A stretch of DNA of 64,000 nt from Streptomyces sp. ISL-11 (GTDB lineage: Bacteria > Actinomycetota > Actinomycetes > Streptomycetales > Streptomycetaceae). The stretch is from the NCBI RefSeq assembly GCF_018614525.1, contig NZ_JAGGOL010000013.1:21300-85299 (forward strand), written 5' to 3'. The notes under the pieces are model-generated. The model was not told the DNA's origin, ran no database searches, and saw only the letters and a program-made list of their open reading frames with translations. This document shows positions 1 through 8,439 of the stretch, piece after piece. The first letter of the stretch is position 1. Every line of letters begins with the position of its first letter. The translations under genes were made by a program, and so were the position numbers.

Positions 1-242
1 GACGGGTCCTGACAAGGCCACCTGGACGATCACGACAGCCTTGGCGACGCTCGGGGACGCAACCCGATCGTCAGCCGCTGGTCATCGGCCCGGTGGACAA
101 GCGTAAGGGCCCCTCGCGTGAGAACGACCAAGCCAATACGCATAACGAACTCGTAGAGTACCCGTCGCCTACCGGCAGGGTCAAAACACATGGTCCTACC
201 GGTTCGCCGGGGGCGGCGGTCCGCACGGCCCTGCGGGGCCTT

Positions 243-387
243 GTCCTCAAGCGCCGGACGGGCTCGGTCGCGGGCTCTCCCGGCGGGCCCGGCCCGTACT
301 GGCGTCCTCAACCGCCGGACGGGCTCGGTCAAGGGCTCTCGCGGTGGGTCCCTGCCGGTTCAGGCGTCCTCAATCGCCGGACGGGCT
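243..387 (-). repeat. Inverted-orientation array of 22-bp repeat (3 copies)
   Basis: Copies at 243-264, 304-325 and 366-387 read GTCCTCAA(g/c/t)CGCCGGACGGGCT. Their starts are 61 and 62 bp apart. The ends GTCC and GGAC are complementary, so each copy could fold a small hairpin. This family is widespread between Streptomyces genes. Its function is unknown to me. Confidence 0.75.
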
Positions 388-450
388 TGTTCGTGCGGAC
401 CGTGCGTGGTCATGTGCAGGCCGTGGACGACTGCGAGACCGGCCATCTCC

Positions 451-722
451 AGCCCGTCCGGCGCTTGAGGACAATCCGTGACGGCCGGACGACTGTCGGC
501 ACGCCAATCAAGCCCGTCCGGCGCTTGAGGACATTCCTTGGCCTCAGGCCGAACCACCCGGCCGCACTCCATCCAGCCCGTCCGGCGTTTGAGGACAATC
601 CGTGACGGCCGGACGACTGACGGCACACACTCCATCAAGCCCGTCCGGCGCTTGAGGACAATCCGTGACGGCCGGACGACTGACGCGCGCACCCCCACCA
701 AGCCCGTCCGGCGCTTGAGGAC
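451..722 (+). repeat. Direct array of 22-bp repeat (5 copies)
   Basis: Copies at 451-472, 511-532, 574-595, 638-659 and 701-722 read AGCCCGTCCGGCG(c/t)TTGAGGAC. Starts are 60, 63, 64 and 63 bp apart. Three of the four spacers share AATCCGTGACGGCCGGACGA, so the true unit is about 63 bp. The array opposes the three copies to its left and ends 31 bp from the ABC-F stop codon. Confidence 0.75.
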
Positions 723-753
723 ACCGCCCGCCGGGCGGTCACCCGGCACCCAA

Positions 754-2400
754 CTACCGCGCCCGAACCACCCGCGCCTCGTCCCACACCGGCTCCGGGA
801 CCTCGCGGACGAGCCCGTCCGAGCCGAAGACCACGAAACGATCAAACGCCCGCGCGAACCACCGATCGTGCGTGACGGCCACCACCGTCCCCTCGTACGC
901 CTCCAGCCCCTCCTGCAGAGCCTCCGCACTCTCCAAGTCCAGGTTGTCCGTCGGCTCGTCCAGCAGCAGCGCCGTCGTACCGGCCAGCTCCAGCAGCAGG
1001 ATCTGGAAGCGCGCCTGCTGGCCGCCCGACAATCTCTCGAAGCGCTGGTCGCCCTGCTTCTCCAGCTCGTACCGGCGCAGGACGGACATCGCCGCGCCCC
1101 GGTCCTTCGCGTGCTCGGTCCACAGGATGTCGACGAGCGTGCGGCCCATCAGCTCGGGGTGGGCGTGGGTCTGGGCGAAGTGGCCGGCCACGACCCGCGC
1201 GCCCAGCTTCCACGTGCCCGTGTGGGCGACGTCGTCCCCGGCGAGCAGCCGCAGGAAGTGCGACTTGCCGGAGCCGTTCGAGCCCAGGACCGCGACCCGC
1301 TCGCCGTAGAAGATCTCCAGGTCGAACGGTTTCATCAGGCCGGTGAGCTCCAGGCCCTCGCAGGTCACGGCGCGGACGCCCGTACGCCCGCCGCGCAGCC
1401 GCATCCGGATGTCCTGCTCGCGCGGCGGCTCCGGCGGGGGCCCCGCCTCCTCGAACTTCCGCAGCCGGGTCTGCGCGGCCGCGTAGCGGGAGGCCATCTC
1501 GTGGCTGACCGAGGCGGCCTGGCGCAGGTTGATCACGAGCTTCTTCAGCTGGGCGTGCTTCTCGTCCCAGCGGCGGCGCAGCTCCTCGAAGCGGGCGAAG
1601 CGCTCCTTGCGGGCCTCGTGGTACGTACCGAATCCACCGCCGTGCACCCAGACGTCCGATCCGGCCGGGCCCGGTTCCACGCTGATGATCTTCTCGGCGG
1701 AGTGGGCGAGCAGCTCACGGTCGTGGGAGACGAAGAGGACCGTCTTCTTCGTCTCGCGCAGCCGCTCCTCCAGCCAGCGCTTGCCGGGGACGTCGAGGTA
1801 GTTGTCGGGCTCGTCCAGGAGCAGCACCTCGTCCGTGCCGCGCAGCAGCGACTCCAGGACCAGTCGCTTCTGCTCACCGCCGGAGAGCGTGCGGACCTCG
1901 CGGAACTGCGCCTTGTCGTACGGGACGCCGAGCGCGGCCATCGTGCACATGTCCCAGACCGTCTCGGCCTCGTAGCCGCGGGCCTCGGCCCAGTCGGAGA
2001 GGGCCTGCGCGTAGTCCATCTGCGCGGCCTCGTCGTCCCTCCCCCAGCTACCGCTGGGAGGTGCCCCCACCATGATCGCGTGCTCGGCCTCGTCGACGGC
2101 CCGCGCGGCCTCCCTGATGCGCGGCTGGGCCACGGAGACCAACAGGTCACGCACCGTACGGTCGTCCCGTACGGACCCCACGAACTGCGGCATCACGCCG
2201 AGCCCGCCCGTGACCGAGACGGATCCGCCGTGCGGCTGGAGCTCGCCGGAGATCAGCCGGAGCAGCGTCGTCTTGCCCGCGCCGTTGGCGCCGACGAGAG
2301 CGACCGCCGCGCCTTCCCCGACCCGGAACGAAACGTCGCCGAGCAGCACTCTCCCGTCCGGAAGGTAGTACTCCAGGTGTGCTGCGTCGACATGTCCCAT
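754..2400 (-). CDS. ABC-F family ATP-binding protein
   Basis: The protein has 548 residues and two ABC ATPase domains with no membrane segment, the layout of ABC-F proteins that act on ribosomes rather than in transport. Domain 1 has Walker A GANGAGKT (37-44), signature LSGGEQ (172-177) and Walker B LLLDEP (193-198). A charged linker (about 262-325) precedes domain 2, with Walker A GSNGSGKS (373-380), signature LSGGQQ (457-462) and Walker B LLLDEP (478-483). Both domains look catalytically complete. Residues 111-121 (VGAPPSGSWGR) come from a 30-bp mobile-looking element inserted in frame. Whether it gives antibiotic protection or is a housekeeping factor cannot be told. It is divergent from the gene starting at 2457. 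Confidence 0.88.
   Translation of the reverse strand: MGHVDAAHLEYYLPDGRVLLGDVSFRVGEGAAVALVGANGAGKTTLLRLISGELQPHGGSVSVTGGLGVMPQFVGSVRDDRTVRDLLVSVAQPRIREAARAVDEAEHAIMVGAPPSGSWGRDDEAAQMDYAQALSDWAEARGYEAETVWDMCTMAALGVPYDKAQFREVRTLSGGEQKRLVLESLLRGTDEVLLLDEPDNYLDVPGKRWLEERLRETKKTVLFVSHDRELLAHSAEKIISVEPGPAGSDVWVHGGGFGTYHEARKERFARFEELRRRWDEKHAQLKKLVINLRQAASVSHEMASRYAAAQTRLRKFEEAGPPPEPPREQDIRMRLRGGRTGVRAVTCEGLELTGLMKPFDLEIFYGERVAVLGSNGSGKSHFLRLLAGDDVAHTGTWKLGARVVAGHFAQTHAHPELMGRTLVDILWTEHAKDRGAAMSVLRRYELEKQGDQRFERLSGGQQARFQILLLELAGTTALLLDEPTDNLDLESAEALQEGLEAYEGTVVAVTHDRWFARAFDRFVVFGSDGLVREVPEPVWDEARVVRAR
2039..2068 (-). repeat. 30-bp palindromic element inside ABC-F gene
   Basis: On the minus strand this reads GGGGGCACCTCCCAGC, then four bases, then GCTGGGGGAG. 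It matches 47171-47200 at 29 of 30 positions. The core CCCAGC/GCTGGG is an inverted repeat. Thirty bases equal ten codons, so the reading frame of the ABC-F gene is kept. Confidence 0.8.
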
Positions 2401-2456
2401 GGCAGCGATTGTCTCCGGCGACGAGGGGTGCGACCAACCGGTTTACGATGCACGCC

Positions 2457-3398
2457 ATGAGCTTTGGGCAGGCAGGGCCGCATGGGGCCCCAGAGGACCC
2501 CCATCAGCCGATACCGCAGTGGGGTCCGCCCCCGCCGCCGCAGCCGTCTGCCCCCTGGGGGCCCGGCGCGCAGCAGACCCCGGACTGGGCGGCCCTCGCC
2601 GACAACACCGCGGCCCGCGGCCGGCGCCGCAAATGGCTGCTGCTCGGCGGTGGCGGTGTGCTGGCCGCCGGCGCGGTGGCCGCGGTCGTGGCGTTCGCCG
2701 TCGTCGGCTCGGGCAAGGGCGGCGCGAAGGCGTCCGGCCTGCCCTCGCCGGAGAAGCTGCCCGGTTCCTCGGGGACCCCTCAGCCGTCCTTCTCGCAGGT
2801 CGCGCCGCCGCCCCCGCCCAACCCGCGCGAGTTCATATCCAGCGCGGAGAAGGACAAGGCGCCGCTGAGCACGAAGACGCTGTTCCCGCACACCAAGCCG
2901 GTCCTCGACAAACGCAAGTACACGCGCACGGCCACCGCCACGACCTCGGACTGCGCCTCCGCCACGCAGGGCGCCCTCGGCTCGGTCCTCACGGACAACG
3001 GCTGCCGCAAGGTGCTGCGGGCGACGTACGTACGCGACGGGGTGGCCGTGACGGTCGGCGTCGCGATCTTCGACACGAAGGCGGCGGCGGACAAGGCGAA
3101 GGAGCAGGCCGCGGGGAACATCGCGTCCCTGTCCGGGGACGACGACCCCGCGTTCTGCCGCGCGACCGCCTGCCGGCTGACGGCCAACGCGGAGGGTCGC
3201 TACGCGTACTTCACGGTCGCGGGCTACGCGAACGGCAAGGCGGTCGCCGAGGACGACAAGGCCGCGCTGACGGCGGGCCGGGATGTGGCGGGGTACACGT
3301 TCCGCCGCATCATGGCGCGGGCGAACGCGCAGGCGGCGGCGTCGGTGAAGTCGGCGTCCCCGAGCGGGGCGGGCACGGGGCCGGGCAAGCAGGCATAG
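2457..3398 (+). CDS. Proline-rich single-pass membrane protein of unknown function
   Basis: From the ATG at 2457 the protein has 313 residues. Residues 1-50 are rich in proline, glycine and glutamine. A basic patch (RGRRRK, 54-59) and one membrane helix (about 60-84) follow. The rest is an outside domain of about 225 residues that starts with a Pro/Ser linker and contains several cysteines (CASAT, GCRK, FCRATACR). I do not recognise the domain; the layout is a common Streptomyces type. Longer in-frame starts (2379, 2448) exist, but 2379 overlaps the divergent ABC-F start, so 2457 is preferred. It faces the ABC-F gene across about 56 bp that must hold both promoters. Confidence 0.72.
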   Translation: MSFGQAGPHGAPEDPHQPIPQWGPPPPPQPSAPWGPGAQQTPDWAALADNTAARGRRRKWLLLGGGGVLAAGAVAAVVAFAVVGSGKGGAKASGLPSPEKLPGSSGTPQPSFSQVAPPPPPNPREFISSAEKDKAPLSTKTLFPHTKPVLDKRKYTRTATATTSDCASATQGALGSVLTDNGCRKVLRATYVRDGVAVTVGVAIFDTKAAADKAKEQAAGNIASLSGDDDPAFCRATACRLTANAEGRYAYFTVAGYANGKAVAEDDKAALTAGRDVAGYTFRRIMARANAQAAASVKSASPSGAGTGPGKQA

Positions 3399-3403
3399 AC
3401 GTT

Positions 3404-3618
3404 GTCCCAGCCGGACGGGCTGGATTTGGCGCTCGCCGGGCACAATCAAGCCCGTCCGGCGCTTGAGGACAGTCTTTGACCGCCGGATAACCACCGGGCG
3501 CACCCATCCAGCCCGTCCGGCGCTTGAGGACGATCTTTGACCGCCGGCCGCGGCCGCCAACCGCACCCCCAGCCCGTCCGGCGCCTGAGGACAAAGAGCC
3601 TGCCCGGCGCTTGAGGGC
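3404..3618 (+). repeat. Second array of the 22-bp intergenic repeat
   Basis: Full copies lie at 3449-3470, 3510-3531 and 3571-3592, exactly 61 bp apart. A damaged inverted copy sits at 3404-3421 and a degenerate forward copy at about 3597-3618. The array fills the gap between two convergent genes. Confidence 0.75.
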
Positions 3619-3634
3619 AAACACCCCGCCACAT

Positions 3635-4429
3635 TCAGCCCGCACTGTCCCCCGCCTCACCCCCCTCCCCCGCCCCCGAAGCCGGCGGCGGCGGCACCGT
3701 CGGGGCCTTCCGTTCCGCCACTTCCACCTTCTCCACCTGCGCCCGCACCAGCTCCCGCGGGATCTCCACGTCCCCCGGATCCGACAGGCTCGTCGCGAAG
3801 AACATCGCCAGCGTGCTGCCCGAGCGCACCACCGTGATCAGGCTCGGCGCCCGTTCCGCCGCGTTCTCCAGGCGGTACGCCACCGCCTCGTCGCCCACCT
3901 CCGGCGCCCCCAGCGTCCGTACCGACGAGAACTCCTGCGGCTCGCCCTCGCCCGTACGCATCCCGAAGCCGTCCGCGCACTCGGTGGCGGCCGACCGCAG
4001 GTCCCGCAGCGTGGTGGCCGCGCCGTCGCGCCCGTACGCCGAGACGCGGATCATGCCCATCAGGCCCTCGAAGTCCATGCCCTCGCCCGCCTTGGCGAAG
4101 GTGTTCACGACGGACGCGACGGGCTGGGGCCGGGGCTGCGAGCCCAGGGCGTCGACGAGCGGCCGGCACGCCGCGCGGTCCGTGCCGGGCCTGCCGTGGC
4201 CGGCCGCCCCCGTGGACGCCTTCTCGATCTGGAAGCCGGGGACCTCGTGCGGGCCGAGCTCGACGTGCTGGAGCTGCGCCGGGCTCAGCACCCGCACGGC
4301 GTCGCGGGTGTCCTTGCCCTCGCCCCGGCCGCCCGCCGCCCGGCCGGGCCGCCCGGCGTCGTCACTGCCACTGCACCCGGCGGCCAGCCCGAGGGCCACG
4401 ACCGCGGAGACCGCCACCATCGCCTTCAC
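3635..4429 (-). CDS. Putative lipoprotein
   Basis: The protein has 264 residues from a GTG at 4429, which has a good ribosome binding site (GGGAGG) upstream. A short signal peptide ends in the lipobox LAAGC (residues about 15-19), so the mature protein should be anchored outside the membrane by its lipid-modified cysteine. The remainder is soluble with a glycine-rich start and a Pro/Glu-rich end. I do not recognise the fold; sensor or substrate-binding roles are possible but unsupported. It is divergent from the glycosyltransferase at 4655. Confidence 0.75.
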   Translation of the reverse strand: MKAMVAVSAVVALGLAAGCSGSDDAGRPGRAAGGRGEGKDTRDAVRVLSPAQLQHVELGPHEVPGFQIEKASTGAAGHGRPGTDRAACRPLVDALGSQPRPQPVASVVNTFAKAGEGMDFEGLMGMIRVSAYGRDGAATTLRDLRSAATECADGFGMRTGEGEPQEFSSVRTLGAPEVGDEAVAYRLENAAERAPSLITVVRSGSTLAMFFATSLSDPGDVEIPRELVRAQVEKVEVAERKAPTVPPPPASGAGEGGEAGDSAG

Positions 4430-4518
4430 GTGCCCACCCTCCCAGCGCCCATGGGGTGCGTCTCTTCGCCACGCCCGGATGGACGGTTACCCTCTGAACT
4501 GCTGTCCGATCCGTCCGC

Positions 4519-4549
4519 TTGACAGATCCTTTGTGGCTCCGCCTACAGT
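4519..4549 (+). promoter_or_regulatory. Candidate promoter for the glycosyltransferase
   Basis: TTGACA at 4519-4524 and TACAGT at 4544-4549 resemble vegetative -35 and -10 hexamers. The spacer is 19 bp, slightly longer than usual. A start near 4556 would give a leader of about 100 nt. Confidence 0.45.
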
Positions 4550-4654
4550 TCGCTCACCCGAACAAGCGGGCCCATTCCGCCCGCGTGGTTCATTCACTGC
4601 GGCAGGGAGGGGCCGACGTGGCGTCCCGGGGGGGGTGCGCGCGCCGGGACGCTC

Positions 4655-6766
4655 ATGAAGATCGCGTTTCTCATCCACAACGCCTACGGCATCGGCGGCA
4701 CCATCCGCGCCACGGCCAACCTCGCCGGCGCGCTCGCCGCCCGCCACGACGTGGAGATCGCCTCGGTCTACCGCTCCGCGGACGCGCCGAAACTGCCCGC
4801 GACCGGCCGGGTCACGCTCACCTCTCTGATCGACATCCGCAAGGACGCCCCGGGGTCCGAGGCGGACAACGAGCTCCAGCAGCAGCCCAGCGCACTCTTA
4901 CCGGCCCCCGAAAGCGGGCTCACCGCGTTCACCCGCCTCGCCGACCTGCGCGTCGCGCAGTACCTCGCGGCCACCGACGCCGACGTCGTGGTCGCCACCC
5001 GGCCCGGCCTGCTGGTCTACCTGACCCGCCTCGCCACCGAGCGCCGCTACCTCCGCATCGGCCAGGAGCACCTCATCCACGGCGCCCACGCCCCGGACCT
5101 GCGCGCCGCGCAGGACACCGCGATAGCGCTCCTGGACGCCCACACCACCGTCTCCGAGGCCGACGCCGCCGTGCACCGCGAGCGGCTGCCCGAGGCCCGC
5201 GCCCGTATCGTCGCGCTGCCCAACGCCGTCCCCGCGCCCGCCGTCGAGCCGTCCGACGGCACGTCGAAACTGATCGTCGCCGCGGGCCGGCTGATCTCCG
5301 TCAAGCGCTACGACCTGCTCGTCGACGCCTTCGCCAAGGTCGTCGCCGAACGCCCCGACTGGAAGCTGCGCATCTACGGCCGCGGCCCCGAGCGCGCCGC
5401 CCTGCGCGACCGGATCGACGCCCTCGGGCTGAGCGAGCACATCGCGCTCATGGGCGCCCACTCCCCCATCGAGACCGAGTGGGCCAAGGGCGCCGTCGCC
5501 GCCGTGACCTCCTCCTACGAATCCTTCGGCATGACCATCGTCGAGGCCATGCACTGTGGCGTCCCCGTCGTCGCCACCGACTGCCCGCACGGGCCCGGCG
5601 AGATCATCAGCGACGGCCACGACGGCCTGCTCGTCCCCGTCGGCGACACCGACGGCATCGCCAAGGGCCTGCTCAAGCTCATCGAGGACGACGAGCTGCG
5701 GCGGACCATGGGCCAGGCGGCCCGGATCTCCGCCGAGCGCTACCACCCGGACTCCATCGCCCGCCAGTACGAGGACCTCATCGCGAGCCTCGGCGGCGAC
5801 ACCGGCACCACCGAGAGCACCGCGGGAGAGCGCGAGCCCGCGCCCCTGCCGCTGTCGAAGGTGCTCCGCCGCACCGCCGGCAAGCTGCTGCGGCCGCTGC
5901 GGCGCGGCGTGGCCAGGCCCGCCACCCCGCCGGTCAAGGCCGCCATCAAGGACATCGTCCGCAAGCCGCTGCGCTGCACGGCCTCCTGCCGCGTCGACGC
6001 GAACGGCGACATCATCGTCTCGGTCGACCGCAAGGGCCTCTCCGGCGAGAAGCTCTCCCTGACGGTCACCCGGCGCAAGGAGGGCAAGCCCGTCAGCGTG
6101 CCCCTCCAGGCACCGGCCACCCCCAAGGGCCCTTGGACCGCCGTCCTCGACCGCCGCGAGCTGCGGCTCGGCGAGGGCCGCTGGGACCTCCACGTCGTCC
6201 GCGGCGACGACGGCGCCCGCCGCCGCGTGGTCTCGCACCTCGCCGAGGGCCGCGGCCTGGTCGAGCTGGAGCCGCTGTCCGACGCCCCCTTCACCTGGTG
6301 GGTGCCCTACCCGACGGTCGACGGCTTCCTCGCCCTGCGCGCCTGGCACCGCCCCGCGCACGCCGAGGCCCGCGCGGTACGCCAGAACGAGACGACGCTG
6401 ACCGTCGAAGGCACCCTGCACGGCACGGAGTTCACCTCCGAGAGCAACCCGATCGTGGTCTGCACCCCGCGCGTCGAGGGCGCCGAGAAGGTGACGGCGC
6501 AGGTCACCGTCGTGGACGCGGGATCCTTCAGCGTGACCCTGCCGTACGCGGAGCTGCGCGCCGCCCGCGCCGGCGAGGAGAACACCGTCTGGGACCTGAC
6601 CCTGCGGCCGACCCCGGACGCCGAGCCGATCAAGATCGCCAGGCTCGTCGGCGACATCGTCGACCGGAACAAGACGGACCTCTACCCGAAGGTCGACGGC
6701 ATCAAGCCGTACTTCACGGTCAACAGCGACCTGGCGGTCAGCTGCCCGGTGCCGGACGGGGTCTGA
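4655..6766 (+). CDS. GT4-type glycosyltransferase with extra C-terminal domains; has a TTA codon
   Basis: The protein has 703 residues. Residues 1-385 form a GT-B glycosyltransferase of the GT4 group: a glycine loop GIGGT (12-16), the second-domain start GRLISVKRYD, and the donor-binding motif ESFGMTIVEA with its two glutamates. Residues about 400-700 look like beta-rich accessory domains, as on enzymes that build teichoic acid or related wall glycopolymers, so a wall-polymer role is my inference. There is no signal peptide, so it should act in the cytoplasm. Leucine codon 82 (4898-4900) is TTA, rare in Streptomyces and read by the developmental bldA tRNA. The ribosome binding site before the ATG is weak. 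A strong hairpin follows the stop codon. Confidence 0.82.
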   Translation: MKIAFLIHNAYGIGGTIRATANLAGALAARHDVEIASVYRSADAPKLPATGRVTLTSLIDIRKDAPGSEADNELQQQPSALLPAPESGLTAFTRLADLRVAQYLAATDADVVVATRPGLLVYLTRLATERRYLRIGQEHLIHGAHAPDLRAAQDTAIALLDAHTTVSEADAAVHRERLPEARARIVALPNAVPAPAVEPSDGTSKLIVAAGRLISVKRYDLLVDAFAKVVAERPDWKLRIYGRGPERAALRDRIDALGLSEHIALMGAHSPIETEWAKGAVAAVTSSYESFGMTIVEAMHCGVPVVATDCPHGPGEIISDGHDGLLVPVGDTDGIAKGLLKLIEDDELRRTMGQAARISAERYHPDSIARQYEDLIASLGGDTGTTESTAGEREPAPLPLSKVLRRTAGKLLRPLRRGVARPATPPVKAAIKDIVRKPLRCTASCRVDANGDIIVSVDRKGLSGEKLSLTVTRRKEGKPVSVPLQAPATPKGPWTAVLDRRELRLGEGRWDLHVVRGDDGARRRVVSHLAEGRGLVELEPLSDAPFTWWVPYPTVDGFLALRAWHRPAHAEARAVRQNETTLTVEGTLHGTEFTSESNPIVVCTPRVEGAEKVTAQVTVVDAGSFSVTLPYAELRAARAGEENTVWDLTLRPTPDAEPIKIARLVGDIVDRNKTDLYPKVDGIKPYFTVNSDLAVSCPVPDGV

Positions 6767-6777
6767 CGGAACATCAG

Positions 6778-6812
6778 CCGGGGCGGGCCGTCACCACGAC
6801 AGCCCGCCCCGG
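6778..6812 (+). terminator. Terminator hairpin after the glycosyltransferase
   Basis: Arms 6778-6788 and 6802-6812 pair perfectly over 11 bp (CCGGGGCGGGC / GCCCGCCCCGG) with a 13-nt loop, starting 12 nt after the stop codon. Confidence 0.7.
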
Positions 6813-6820
6813 CCCTTCCG

Positions 6821-6841
6821 GCCCGTCCGGCGATCGAGGAC
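6821..6841 (+). repeat. Single copy of the 22-bp repeat
   Basis: It reads GCCCGTCCGGCGATCGAGGAC and lies between the convergent glycosyltransferase and truA genes. Confidence 0.65.
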
Positions 6842-6866
6842 CGGGTCCGGGGCAGCGCCCCGATTT

Positions 6867-7721
6867 CTAACAGCACCCCGCACCGGGAAGAGTGCGCTTG
6901 TTACGCGCCGCGAGATTCCGCGCGGCCAGCTCGGAGTCGGCCGGATACCCGACCTCTTCAAGCGTCAACCCGTGCGGCCGCACCACGTGCACAGCCGAAT
7001 CCCGCACCCGCGCGCCCAGCACCTTGCCCGGCCAGTCGACCGGCCGGTGCCCGTCACCGACGAACAGCAGCGCGCCCACCAGCGAGCGCACCATGTTGTG
7101 GCAGAAGGCGTCCGCCCGTACGGTCGCGGTGATGACGCCGGAGGCGTCCCGCTCCCAACTCAGCTGCTGGAGCGTACGGATGGTCGTCGCACCCTCGCGC
7201 TTCTTGCAGTACGCGGCGAAGTCGTGCTCCCCGACCAGCGCGCGCGAGGCGGCGTTCATCGCGTCGACGTCCAACGGCCAGTCGTGCCACAGGACATGAC
7301 CGCGCAGCAGCGGGTCGACACCGCCGATGTGGTCGGTGACCCGGTAGGCGTACCGGCGCCAGATCGCCGAGAAGCGCGCGTTGAATCCGGCCGGCGCCTC
7401 CGCGACCTTCCACACCCGCACGTCGTGCGACAGCCGGCCGGCGAGCCGCCGCAGCAGCTTCTCCTCGTGCTCGGCCCACACCTCCGCCGGCAGGTCGACG
7501 TGCGCGACCTGCCCGCGCGCGTGCACGCCCGAGTCCGTACGGCCCGCGACCGTCAGCTCATGGGTCTCGGACGACCGGGTCACCGTCCGGAGCGCGTCCT
7601 CGATCTCGCCCTGCACGGTACGCAGACCCGAACGCTGCTTGGCCCAGCCGGAAAAATCCTTGCCGTCGTACGACAGGTCCAGCCGCACCCGCACAAAGCC
7701 GGGCGCCACCTCGTCACTCAC
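6867..7721 (-). CDS. truA: tRNA pseudouridine synthase A
   Basis: It converts uridines 38-40 of the tRNA anticodon arm to pseudouridine. The motif GRTDSGVHA holds the catalytic aspartate, and the start ([17 protein letters not shown]) and end are typical. I choose the GTG at 7721 (284 residues) because GGGAGAGG stands just upstream; the in-frame start at 7793 would reach across the rplQ terminator. It closes the alpha-operon block after rplQ, as in many bacteria, but the hairpin at 7751-7782 suggests partly separate expression. Confidence 0.93.
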   Translation of the reverse strand: MSDEVAPGFVRVRLDLSYDGKDFSGWAKQRSGLRTVQGEIEDALRTVTRSSETHELTVAGRTDSGVHARGQVAHVDLPAEVWAEHEEKLLRRLAGRLSHDVRVWKVAEAPAGFNARFSAIWRRYAYRVTDHIGGVDPLLRGHVLWHDWPLDVDAMNAASRALVGEHDFAAYCKKREGATTIRTLQQLSWERDASGVITATVRADAFCHNMVRSLVGALLFVGDGHRPVDWPGKVLGARVRDSAVHVVRPHGLTLEEVGYPADSELAARNLAARNKRTLPGAGCC

Positions 7722-7750
7722 CGAAAGTTCCCTCTCCCACTTACGCGGAA

Positions 7751-7782
7751 CGGGCCCGCTCCCCCAAAAGGGAGCGGACCCG
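7751..7782 (-). terminator. Terminator hairpin after rplQ
   Basis: CGGGCCCGCTCCC (7751-7763) pairs with GGGAGCGGACCCG (7770-7782) with one mismatch around a 6-nt loop. It lies just after the rplQ stop and before the truA start. Confidence 0.7.
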
Positions 7783-7805
7783 CGTCCACACACACATGAC
7801 GTGCG

Positions 7806-8270
7806 TCAGGCGTCCTTGGACTCCTCGGCCGGAGCCTCGGCAGCAGCCTCGGACTCCTTGACCGCACGCTTGGTGGCGGCCTCGGCCTCGGCGACGGTCG
7901 CCTTCTTGGCGATCTCGCGCTCGACGAGCTCGATCACGGCCATCGGGGCGTTGTCGCCACGACGGTTGCCGATCTTCGTGATGCGGGTGTAACCACCCGG
8001 ACGCTCGGCGAAGCCCGGACCGATCTCGGTGAACAGCGTGTGCACGATGCTCTTGTCCGTGATCGTCTGCAGCACCTGGCGACGGTTGTGGATGTCGCCC
8101 TTCTTCGCCTTGGTGATCAGACGCTCGGCGACCGGGCGCAGGCGGCGAGCCTTGGCCTCGGTGGTGGTGATGCGGCCGTGCTCGAAGAGCGCCTTGGCGA
8201 GGTTCGCCAGCAGCAGCTTCTCGTGCGCGGCACCGCCGCCCAGACGGGCACCCTTGGTGGGACGCGGCAT
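7806..8270 (-). CDS. rplQ: 50S ribosomal protein L17
   Basis: L17 is a large-subunit protein near the peptide exit tunnel. From the ATG at 8270 it has 154 residues and begins with the family sequence [12 protein letters not shown]. The conserved core reaches about residue 120. The rest is an Ala/Glu-rich acidic tail, longer than the L17 of most other bacteria but common in actinobacteria. It is the last ribosomal gene of the alpha operon, after rpoA, and a terminator follows. Confidence 0.96.
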   Translation of the reverse strand: MPRPTKGARLGGGAAHEKLLLANLAKALFEHGRITTTEAKARRLRPVAERLITKAKKGDIHNRRQVLQTITDKSIVHTLFTEIGPGFAERPGGYTRITKIGNRRGDNAPMAVIELVEREIAKKATVAEAEAATKRAVKESEAAAEAPAEESKDA

Positions 8271-8391
8271 GGTGTTTCTCCTTGTTCTCTGCACCGGCCG
8301 TATCAGGTACCGGTGTCAGGTCCCAGCGGGCGGTTGCCCACCAGAAGTCTGTGAAGCGGCCGGGCGGGCTGCATCAGGCAGGGCCCAATTC

Positions 8392-8413
8392 AGCCCGTCC
8401 GGCGATTGAGGAC
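8392..8413 (+). repeat. 22-bp repeat copy between rpoA and rplQ
   Basis: It reads AGCCCGTCCGGCGATTGAGGAC and is complementary to the transcript of the rpoA-rplQ spacer. It is a repeat inserted within an otherwise conserved operon. Confidence 0.7.
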
Positions 8414-8439
8414 AAAGCCTCAGCCCCGTGCGACGGGAC

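Larger units (their letters stand above)
1..753. other. Gene-free repeat-rich region
   Basis: No convincing gene lies before the ABC-F stop codon. The stretch is dominated by eight copies of a 22-bp repeat: three in one orientation at 243-387 and five in the other at 451-722. Open frames here exist only because the repeats are GC-rich, and their translations are repeats of the same short peptide. I see nothing else definite in 1-242. Confidence 0.7.

Noticed and set aside
243..722. Regularly spaced repeats resembling a CRISPR array
   Set aside because: The spacers between copies are similar to each other rather than unique, orientation flips midway, and no cas-like gene is near. The repeats match a dispersed intergenic family seen elsewhere in the window.
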